Source: JAAUTS01 sp038250235
GTDB taxonomy: Bacteria; Verrucomicrobiota; Verrucomicrobiia; Methylacidiphilales; JAAUTS01
DNA: 26,633 bases
Direction: 5' to 3'
Assembly: GCA_038250235.1 (NCBI GenBank)
Contig: JBBSCO010000040.1
Span: 1-26,633 of the forward strand
A program made the position numbers and the translations under genes. A model generated the notes under the pieces. That model was not told the DNA's origin and did no database searches. It saw only the letters and a program-made list of their open reading frames with translations. Shown here piece after piece: positions 20,520-26,633 of this stretch (its first letter is position 1; every line of letters starts with the position of its first letter).

Positions 20520-22514
20520 ATGAAAAAAATCAGATGGGGACTGCTTGCCGCCGGAAATATCGCCAAAGCCTTCGCTGAGGGGGTTCAACATTCCAACCTG
20601 GGAGAGCTCGTTGCCGTGGGCAGTCGCAGCCAGGCCAGCGCCGACAAATTCGCCAAGGAATTCAACATCCCCATTGCGCACGGCAGTTACGAAGCACTCC
20701 TGGCAGATCCAGGTATTGATGCTGTTTATATTTCCACACCCCATCCCTTACACGCGGAGTGGATCATCAAAGCGGCGGAGGCGGGTAAACATATCCTCTG
20801 CGAAAAACCCCTTACCCTGAACCACGCCGAAGCCATGGCAGCAGCCGAAGCCGCGCGCGTGAACAAGGTGCTCTTGATGGAAGCCTTCATGGTGCGTTGC
20901 CATCCCTTTATTGAAACGTTGCGTGATCTGATCCGCAAGAAAACCATCGGAGAGATCCGTCTCATCCGGAGCACGTTTAGTTTCAATGCAGACTTCAATC
21001 CGGACAGCCGACTTTTCAACAATGCACTCGGTGGCGGTGGCATTCTGGATGTGGGCTGCTATACAACAACCCTGACCCGCCTCATTGCCGGAGCAGCCCT
21101 GGATTTGCCTTTTGCCAGTCCGGGCAATGTCAGCGGAGCTGGAGCGTTTCTGGAAACCGGAGTCGATGGCTGGGCCATTGCTTCCCTCGAATTCCCCAAA
21201 GGCATTCTGGCCCAACTCTGCACCGGAGTTCATTTGAATCAGGACAACGGCGTGTCCATTTTTGGTTCGGAAGGTCACATCCGGATTCCCAACTGTTGGA
21301 TTCCTGCAAAATCCGGCGGTGACCTGAGTCTCTTCGTCAAAACCAAGGATGTGGACGAAAAAGAAATCAAGGTCGGCACGACAGAATGGCTTTATGCCCT
21401 GGAGGCGGATGCTTTTGCCCGCGCATGGTTGGAAGGCAAATCCTCCGTCCCCGAAATGCCCATCGACGACAGCCTCGACAACATGCTCACCTTGGATCGC
21501 TGGCGGGAAGCCATCGGGCTGGTTTACCAGTCCGAACACCCCTCCAACAACGCCCGCACCATCAGCGGTAATACTCTGAAAAAGAAAGCGGAGGCACCCA
21601 TGCGTTACGGTCGCATCGCCGGACAGGATTTCGATGTCTCGCGGCTGATTCTCGGCTGCGACAATCAACGAACCATGACCCATTCCGTGGCCATGTTCGA
21701 TGATTTTTTTGAAAGAGGAGGAAACGCCTTTGATACCGCCTGGGTTTATGCGGGGGGACGGATGGAAGTGCTCCTCGGTCATTGGATACAAAGCCGCGCT
21801 ATTCGCAAACAAGTCTTCGTTATTGGCAAGGGTGGCCATTCCCCGCTCTGCGAACCGAAGCATATACTCTGGCAATTGGAGGAAACCCTCAACCGGTTGC
21901 AGAGCGATTATGTGGATCTTTACCTGATGCACCGCGACAATCCCTTGGTTCCTGTCGGAGAGTTCGTCGATGTCCTGAACGACCTCCAGGCCAAGGGTAA
22001 AATCAAAAGCTTCGGCGGCTCCAATTGGAGCATTGAACGTGCCGCAGAAGCCAATGACTATGCCCGGATGAAGGGACTGAAAGGATTTTCCGCTTTGAGC
22101 AACAACTTCAGTCTGGCCCGGATGGTCGACCCAGTATGGACCGGTTGCGTGGCCGCTTCCGATCCGGAATCCAAAGCATGGTTAGAAAAAACCGGCACCG
22201 CGCTCTTCGCCTGGTCCAGCCAGGCCCGGGGCTTTTTTACCGACCGCGCAGGTAAAGACAAACATTCAGACGCCGAACTGGTTCGCTGCTGGTATTCCCC
22301 CGACAACTTCCAACGCCGTGAACGGGCACTGGAACTGGCCCGGAAGAAGAACACCTCGGCCATCAACATCGCCCTGGCCTACGTCCTGCACCAAAATTTC
22401 CCGGCCTTTGCCCTGATCGGTCCCCGCACGATTGCGGAAACCGTCAGTTCTTTGGGTGGGCTGTGTGTTGAACTAACACCGGAAGAAATCGCCTGGCTCA
22501 ATCTTGAGACCTGA
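20520..22514 (+). CDS. Gfo/Idh/MocA dehydrogenase fused to an aldo/keto reductase
   Basis: This 664-residue protein has two complete oxidoreductase modules. Residues 1-350 are Gfo/Idh/MocA: Rossmann start 'WGLLAAGNIAKAFAEG', 'AVYISTPHPLHAEWIIKAAE' and 'CEKPLTLN' (Glu95-Lys96-Pro97), then the C-terminal substrate domain ('NALGGGGILDVGCYTTTLTR'). Residues 361-664 are an aldo/keto reductase with the full catalytic tetrad: Asp405 and Tyr410 ('FDTAWVYAGGR'), Lys437 ('VIGKGGH') and His471 ('LMHRDN'). Such enzymes use NAD(P)(H) on sugars and polyols; coupled oxidation and reduction of one sugar is a plausible inference. Start ATG 20520 gives a typical N-terminus; ATG 20505 adds five residues. The aldo/keto half begins with its own ATG at 21600 behind a GGAGG. 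The AraC neighbour suggests sugar-responsive control. Confidence 0.92.
   Translation: MKKIRWGLLAAGNIAKAFAEGVQHSNLGELVAVGSRSQASADKFAKEFNIPIAHGSYEALLADPGIDAVYISTPHPLHAEWIIKAAEAGKHILCEKPLTLNHAEAMAAAEAARVNKVLLMEAFMVRCHPFIETLRDLIRKKTIGEIRLIRSTFSFNADFNPDSRLFNNALGGGGILDVGCYTTTLTRLIAGAALDLPFASPGNVSGAGAFLETGVDGWAIASLEFPKGILAQLCTGVHLNQDNGVSIFGSEGHIRIPNCWIPAKSGGDLSLFVKTKDVDEKEIKVGTTEWLYALEADAFARAWLEGKSSVPEMPIDDSLDNMLTLDRWREAIGLVYQSEHPSNNARTISGNTLKKKAEAPMRYGRIAGQDFDVSRLILGCDNQRTMTHSVAMFDDFFERGGNAFDTAWVYAGGRMEVLLGHWIQSRAIRKQVFVIGKGGHSPLCEPKHILWQLEETLNRLQSDYVDLYLMHRDNPLVPVGEFVDVLNDLQAKGKIKSFGGSNWSIERAAEANDYARMKGLKGFSALSNNFSLARMVDPVWTGCVAASDPESKAWLEKTGTALFAWSSQARGFFTDRAGKDKHSDAELVRCWYSPDNFQRRERALELARKKNTSAINIALAYVLHQNFPAFALIGPRTIAETVSSLGGLCVELTPEEIAWLNLET
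21590..21602 (+). promoter_or_regulatory. Internal Shine-Dalgarno and start codon at the fusion junction
   Basis: GGAGG (21590-21594), a five-base spacer and ATG (21600-21602) lie in frame exactly where the aldo/keto reductase module begins ('MRYGRIAGQDFDVSRLILGC'). This is among the best ribosome-binding sites in the window and would allow a free 304-residue aldo/keto reductase to be made from the same mRNA. Confidence 0.55.
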
Positions 22515-22532
22515 ATCCGGTAACATGATCCC

Positions 22533-23321
22533 TCAGCGGTGGTATGCCTGATGTGCGTGTGAGTGGGGATGGTAATGCCTTGACTTGGCCGCCAGCCGTT
22601 TGAGTGCATGCCGCATTTTGACCAGCGTCTCACTGTGCTTGGGTGCTTTGGGAATTGCGACCTCGTAGTGTCCTGAGGCCATGGCATCTGCTGCGTCAGC
22701 CATTCCCCTTATGGGGGAGATAATCAGCCGATAGGTTCCGATGGAAGTGCCCACCAAGATGATCACCGCGAATCCCATAAGCCAATAGGCTTCGGCCTTG
22801 AAAGCACTCAGTTGTTGTAGCCAGTAACTGTCGGTATTATTTGTCAGCCTGTGCTGTCTCTCAACTGCGTCTGAAACCAACGCATCAATTTCCATGCGAT
22901 AGGCCGGAATAGAGTTGATCGACGCATCTAAAATATCATAACCCTGTCCGCTCTGACTGATTAAAGAAAGAACTTCACCAGAATAGGATGCATAAACACT
23001 GCGTATATCCCTGAGGATGGTGGTGTCGGCCAAAAAAGCCAGCGAGCCGTCATTCAGGATATCATCCAGACGGCCTTGGCTTTCGATCACGGTGTCAGTG
23101 GCCAGTTGATGCTGTCCATTTTCGGCAACCAAAAGTGCGCCGTCTGTCCTCAGTGCGAGTTCCCGGATTTCATACAGGCCGTCAACCTGGTCACTCAGAC
23201 CTCTCCAGGTTTGAGCCACCTGCCGGTTTTGAGCGGTTAAATAATAGACAGCCATTCCGGTGGTGACCAAGATGAGCAACAGTGCGATGGTCTGGCTGAT
23301 AAAGAATGTTTTTCTAAGCAT
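22533..23321 (-). CDS. Two-transmembrane sensor-like protein with HAMP-type region and no output domain
   Basis: The 262-residue protein has TM1 near its N-terminus ('FFISQTIALLLILVTTGMAV'), a periplasmic helical domain of about 150 residues, TM2 ('YWLMGFAVIILVGTSIGTYR') and a HAMP-like segment ('LIISPIRGMADAADAMASGH' onward). This is the front half of a chemoreceptor or histidine kinase. It stops about 55 residues after TM2, with no kinase, cyclase or methyl-accepting region. The end is His-rich ('RHYHPHSHAHQAYHR'), with seven His in 15 residues, suggesting metal binding. ATG 23321 is chosen because AAGGAA lies five bases upstream. It could be a truncated receptor or a stand-alone signalling adaptor. 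A ligand cannot be proposed. Confidence 0.85.
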   Translation of the reverse strand: MLRKTFFISQTIALLLILVTTGMAVYYLTAQNRQVAQTWRGLSDQVDGLYEIRELALRTDGALLVAENGQHQLATDTVIESQGRLDDILNDGSLAFLADTTILRDIRSVYASYSGEVLSLISQSGQGYDILDASINSIPAYRMEIDALVSDAVERQHRLTNNTDSYWLQQLSAFKAEAYWLMGFAVIILVGTSIGTYRLIISPIRGMADAADAMASGHYEVAIPKAPKHSETLVKMRHALKRLAAKSRHYHPHSHAHQAYHR

Positions 23322-23326
23322 AATAT

Positions 23327-23332
23327 TTCCTT
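23327..23332 (-). promoter_or_regulatory. Shine-Dalgarno that fixes the start of the HAMP-type gene
   Basis: On the minus strand AAGGAA followed by ATATT and ATG is a canonical site. It favours ATG 23321 over the upstream in-frame start at 23348. Confidence 0.7.
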
Positions 23333-23544
23333 GTTGATTTGATGACAAAAGTGGACAAAGAAAGAAATCGCATAAGCCATGCCATTGGGCTTATTCCTGG
23401 AAAATCGCATGGAATCACACCCAGCCTAAAAGTCAGAACCTGCTGATAACGTCCGTGCTTAGAGATGTTTTTATCTTTGCATCCTGTTTTTTATCAAAAA
23501 TAAATTGGGTAATATGCATGGAACTTTCACAGGCAGAACGCACG

Positions 23545-23595
23545 AAAAAGACCCTGCCTTTTGTGCAAATCGCAGAGGGCAACAGGGTCTTTTTT
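23545..23595 (+). terminator. Strong intrinsic-terminator hairpin with T-run in a gene-free region
   Basis: AAAAAGACCCTG (23545-23556) and CAGGGTCTTTTT (23583-23594) pair perfectly over 12 bp. On the plus strand the stem is followed by a run of six T; on the minus strand by five. It lies between two divergent genes and terminates neither, so it implies a separate short transcript or an attenuator in the amidase leader. Confidence 0.75.
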
Positions 23596-23812
23596 ATCTT
23601 CCGGAATCTGAAAATATTCTTTCGAACCTGATCTTTCCAGAAACAAAACGAAATCCTACTCGGCAGAATGCGTCTCTCTGGTAATTGTCTAAAAATCCGC
23701 ACTCTCGACCGGGTTTTATGGCATGCAATAAGCTGGGTTTAAATTAACGGGCGCTCTTTCAGCAACCAGGAAGAAAACTGCATGAAAAAATCCCCTTGAT
23801 AGTAGAACTTCT

Positions 23813-24478
23813 GTGAATCTGGCATCACTAACGCGCAAGTCCTTTTGCTATTTGGCGGCCGGGGCCACCATGGGCTACATCAGCAGGCCTAAACTCCTGG
23901 GTGAAACACTTCTGCGCAACGATGGTGACATCCTTTCTTCACATGCCGCTCCGACAATCCCCCTTTCCCCCGCTCCGATCCAAACGCCAACAGATGAAAG
24001 TGAAGCCCCTTCGCTCTTCCATAAGATCGACATGGCGAACCTGCAGCCCGGGCGCTGGGAACACATCATTCTTCATCACAGCGCGTCCAATCAGGGGAGT
24101 GCCGCGATTTTTGATCTTTATCACCGGACAATCAGAAAAATGGTCAACGGGCTTGCCTATCATTTTGTCATAGGTAATGGAACGAATTCAGGCGATGGCG
24201 AAGTCGAAATCTCCAGGCGTTGGCGGTCCCAGATTCAGGGAGGGCATGTCAAAGATCCCTTATACAATTCCAATTCAATCGGAATCTGTCTGGTGGGAAA
24301 TTTTGAAACATACCCGCCGAGCTCCGCTCAGATCAAAGCCACGACGGAACTGGTGGATTATTTGAAGAACACTCTTCTGCTGGGAAAACCCAACGTTCTG
24401 CTTCATCGCGACATCCAGAAAACACTCTGTCCCGGACGTTTTTTCCCCGAGGATATCCTCCGATCCGCTTGGGGTTGA
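23813..24478 (+). CDS. Exported N-acetylmuramoyl-L-alanine amidase (Amidase_2/PGRP fold)
   Basis: The 221-residue protein has a short hydrophobic N-terminal segment ('SFCYLAAGATMGYI'), a Pro/Thr-rich linker (about 40-65), then an amidase_2 domain: 'WEHIILHHSASNQGSAAIFD', 'LAYHFVIGNG', 'SIGICLVGNFE' and 'VLLHRDIQKTLCPGRFFPED'. Zinc ligands are His88, His198 and Cys206, and Tyr116 is in the usual supporting place. Such enzymes cut the amide between muramic acid and the stem peptide. The start is GTG 23813; the N-terminus is a weak signal peptide or anchor. A short ATG frame at 23782 stops after five codons. The next gene on the strand also encodes an exported protein, so a shared cell-wall-facing role is possible. 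Confidence 0.9.
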   Translation: MNLASLTRKSFCYLAAGATMGYISRPKLLGETLLRNDGDILSSHAAPTIPLSPAPIQTPTDESEAPSLFHKIDMANLQPGRWEHIILHHSASNQGSAAIFDLYHRTIRKMVNGLAYHFVIGNGTNSGDGEVEISRRWRSQIQGGHVKDPLYNSNSIGICLVGNFETYPPSSAQIKATTELVDYLKNTLLLGKPNVLLHRDIQKTLCPGRFFPEDILRSAWG

Positions 24479-24592
24479 TCAAGCCATTTGCACGATTTTT
24501 TATCTTATAACCATGCAATCGGCTCGAACCCATGGGTGCTGGCCACAGGCCACCGTGCTTAAGTGCCTCGCGTGGAACATGTCCCATATTTC

Positions 24593-24597
24593 AGGGG
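24593..24597 (+). promoter_or_regulatory. Shine-Dalgarno for the Lon S16-like gene
   Basis: AGGGG three bases before ATG 24601 supports this start over in-frame ATGs at 24613 and 24628. Confidence 0.5.
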
Positions 24598-24600
24598 TCT

Positions 24601-26633
24601 ATGGCATTAAAGATGCGAAAAGATTGTATGGAAAACACTTTCGGAAAAGCCCTTATCGGAGTGTTACTGGGCGCGGTTCTACCTCTTTCACCGGCTATTG
24701 CCGCCAAAACTGAATCATCTCCCAATCAGGCCAGGATCTGGCTGAGCTCGTGGAACGAAGATTCACAAAAAGCCAGCCTGACCCAAGTGACGTTGCGCCA
24801 TGAAGCGGACTCCATGAGCGAGCACGGGTATCCTGGAAATATCCGCTTCATTTCCAATAATGGGGAAGACCTGCTTCCGGAAAAGATTTTTGGCTCCGGC
24901 CTTTATACCGCAGCCTATTTTGCCTGTGTGACCCGGGGGAGACCATGGCTGGCTTCCTCCTGGCAGATCACAGAATTGCCAAAGGCGGAGTGGAGCGATC
25001 ATGAAGCCTCTCTTGCCCTGGCCTTAATTGCTACCGCTGAAAGGAAAACACTCCGCGAAGATATTCTCATTCTTGGTAGAATAAATCCCGACCGCACCCT
25101 GCGGAATGTGGATCACATCAAGGAACGGATCACGGCGGGCCTGCAACAAGGTCTTCGCGTCTTTGTGTTGCCCGTCTCCCAAACCGTCATTGGTGAGGAC
25201 GAAAACATGGTCAATCTGGCATCTTGGATCAAAAGCCAGGGAGCAGAAAGTTATCGCGCAAAAATGCTTTCGGATTTGACTGTCCTGCTTTTGAAATCTT
25301 CCAAAAACGGAAAAGGCTCTGCAGAGAATCCTGAAAACAACGGGGAAGCAGATCCCGAACTAAACCTCAACTTCAAAGAACTCCTGCGCACAAACAACAA
25401 ACAACTGGCCGAACCCCTGATCATTCCCAAATGGCTAAAATCACATGAGCTGGAAATACAGGGTTACCGGGCCGTGGCGGCAGAACATCACAGGCTGGGT
25501 ATTCTGGCATACAAAGCTGGTCTGACTTTTTCCGCCTTTGAGCAGCTCAGAAAATGTGATGCCCGGATGGTTTCGATCGCCGCTCTTTGCAAACTCACCC
25601 AGGCTCCCGAATTGTCACTTTATGAGAGCCGTTCCGAGGCCCTATTGAAGGATGTTCAGATGCTGATGAAGACAAAGCCGGACACGGACATTGTCACGAT
25701 GACCTCCGGCAAAGCTCTCCTGTTCTCGGAAACTGACGACGAACTTTCCGGCCTGGGCGACTGGGTGGAAAGCACTTCCAATGCCGTCAAAAAAATGAAA
25801 GTCACCAAGAGTGGAGCCGACGAGGGTGAAACAACGGGAACTTTGCTTCGTTGGATTTACGCGATCGGGTCGGTCGATCAGGAACTGAAAACGCTTACAA
25901 AAAGTCGGCCTGCTCTCATCGCTTCTGCGGAAGAAAGCACCATTTTTGAGGCTGAATGGAGAGTCAACGGTTTTCTGGATCTGGCCAGCCTGGCCTATGC
26001 CGACCTGACCGAGTCCTTTTTCTACCGATTGCCAATCCACTCGGATGAAGCCTTCCGTCAGGAACTTGTCCAGAACGCTTCGTTTGTTGCCATTCTTCGT
26101 AACGCGCGGGAAAACAAGATGGACAACCGGGCCTGGTATGGCGGACTGACCGAAGATTTGATCGAACGTCGCGAACGCAACCTCATTGAGTCCCAGTTTG
26201 TTCCAGGCACCGGTTACGCCCCCCAAAGTAATATCATCCAGGAAGACTCCAAACAGGCCGTCGAAGCGGGAAACAAGCTGATTACGTTGCTTAACCAATA
26301 CAGCAGGTCCATTCAGACCGCTTACCAGATGAGATCAGGCAAGGATATCCGGATCTCCTCAGCCTTCGCGACGGAAGGCCAGGGTGAACTTTTGCGTCTT
26401 CAGGAAATTGCTCAGGAGCAGGCACGTCGTAGTATTTCCAATCTTAGGGAAATGGGCATTGATTCCAATGTGCCTTCCATCATTTTCTACCGGGCTTTTG
26501 TCATGGCGCAGAGCAGCCGGGAAGAAATGAGAATCGAGGCCCTCCGCCAATTCTGGAGATGCACGCTCATCTCGGATGCTCTTTCGGTTTTATCCTTCAC
26601 CCCTGCCGCAAGTGTGGCCGAACCGGTGAAGGA
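24601..26633 (+). CDS. Exported protein with a degenerate Lon S16 protease-like domain (partial, runs off window)
   Basis: The frame is open from ATG 24601 to the window end (677 codons). The N-terminus has a signal peptide ('GKALIGVLLGAVLPLSPAIA', cleavage near Ala35). Residues about 40-190 follow the Lon proteolytic domain order: 'ARIWLSSWNEDSQKASLTQV', 'SSWQITELPKAEW', 'SDHEASLALALIATAERKTL', 'REDILILGRINPDRTLRNVD' and 'HIKERITAGLQQGLRVFVLP'. In Lon the motifs are GPSAG (catalytic Ser) and GGxKEK (catalytic second Lys). Here the Ser position is Glu135 and the Lys position is Arg176, while Lys174 is kept. The fold seems retained and the active site lost. The remaining ~480 residues are helical, repeat-like and without a motif I recognise. 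The spacer to the amidase gene is 122 nt. Confidence 0.78.
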   Translation, partial: MALKMRKDCMENTFGKALIGVLLGAVLPLSPAIAAKTESSPNQARIWLSSWNEDSQKASLTQVTLRHEADSMSEHGYPGNIRFISNNGEDLLPEKIFGSGLYTAAYFACVTRGRPWLASSWQITELPKAEWSDHEASLALALIATAERKTLREDILILGRINPDRTLRNVDHIKERITAGLQQGLRVFVLPVSQTVIGEDENMVNLASWIKSQGAESYRAKMLSDLTVLLLKSSKNGKGSAENPENNGEADPELNLNFKELLRTNNKQLAEPLIIPKWLKSHELEIQGYRAVAAEHHRLGILAYKAGLTFSAFEQLRKCDARMVSIAALCKLTQAPELSLYESRSEALLKDVQMLMKTKPDTDIVTMTSGKALLFSETDDELSGLGDWVESTSNAVKKMKVTKSGADEGETTGTLLRWIYAIGSVDQELKTLTKSRPALIASAEESTIFEAEWRVNGFLDLASLAYADLTESFFYRLPIHSDEAFRQELVQNASFVAILRNARENKMDNRAWYGGLTEDLIERRERNLIESQFVPGTGYAPQSNIIQEDSKQAVEAGNKLITLLNQYSRSIQTAYQMRSGKDIRISSAFATEGQGELLRLQEIAQEQARRSISNLREMGIDSNVPSIIFYRAFVMAQSSREEMRIEALRQFWRCTLISDALSVLSFTPAASVAEPVK

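Larger units (their letters stand above)
23322..23812. other. Long divergent intergenic region containing an orphan hairpin
   Basis: These 490 bases separate the HAMP-type gene from the amidase gene. The sequence is AT-richer than its surroundings. No frame looks convincingly coding; an 89-codon minus frame at 23433-23702 has no recognisable features. The main structure is the terminator-like hairpin at 23545-23594. AT-rich stretches such as TAATAT (about 23510) could be promoter parts. Confidence 0.5.

Noticed and set aside
20748..21932. 394-codon minus-strand frame inside the oxidoreductase fusion
   Set aside because: Shadow of a GC-rich coding region whose plus-strand frame carries complete catalytic motifs.
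23433..23702. 89-codon minus frame in the divergent spacer
   Set aside because: It crosses the strong hairpin, has no ribosome-binding site and its composition is not gene-like; a short RNA is the better explanation.
24513..24713. 66-codon plus frame between the amidase and the Lon-like gene
   Set aside because: It overlaps the start of the long exported-protein frame in another phase and has no ribosome-binding site or protein-like sequence.

Overview
The window looks like a chromosomal segment from a Gram-negative, lipopolysaccharide-bearing bacterium. The mix fits a Verrucomicrobiota-like lineage: TolB/Pal, a heptosyltransferase, MurJ, an IF-1 with a C-terminal tail, RimO with large insertions, and dispersed 'CTTTGCGTTAA' repeats. 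The phylum call is inference from gene style, not from a marker search. I see no tRNA, rRNA, CRISPR array or intact insertion sequence.

Region 1 (1-3430) is an accessory, decaying stretch. It holds the 3' end of a RecQ-type helicase, a RelE-like toxin remnant with an in-frame TGA, a tail-to-tail XRE regulator, a beta-carbonic anhydrase with a distorted zinc-site motif and an internal amber codon, a polytopic membrane protein, and remnants of a small gene coupled to a minimal nucleotidyltransferase. Region 2 (3432-9237) is housekeeping: an ABC-F ATPase, a large AsmA-like protein, YhbY with a small zinc-ribbon-like partner gene, and nucleoside diphosphate kinase. Region 3 (9357-10954) is one large pseudogene of a substrate-binding plus von Willebrand A lipoprotein. 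It has four in-frame stops and three frame changes, each at an A-rich run.

Region 4 (11105-18817) is a co-oriented cell-envelope and translation block: tolB, pal, a waaF-like gene, a family 2 glycosyltransferase, murJ, infA and rimO. Most of these genes lack an obvious Shine-Dalgarno sequence. murJ and rimO both start 8-9 nt after copies of the same dispersed repeat. Region 5 (18922-22514) holds a VapBC-like module whose antitoxin has lost a recognisable start codon. It also holds an AraC regulator divergent from a Gfo/Idh/MocA plus aldo/keto reductase fusion, and the fusion carries a strong internal Shine-Dalgarno and ATG exactly at the domain junction. Region 6 (22533-26633) holds an orphan HAMP-type membrane protein, a 490-bp divergent spacer with a strong terminator hairpin, an exported PGRP-type amidase, and an exported protein running off the window. 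That protein's N-terminal region reads as a Lon S16 protease fold with both catalytic residues replaced.

The best candidates for something undescribed are the exported Lon-like pseudo-protease next to the amidase, and the dehydrogenase/aldo-keto reductase fusion with its internal start. A second theme is active gene decay: five broken accessory loci lie between intact core genes.
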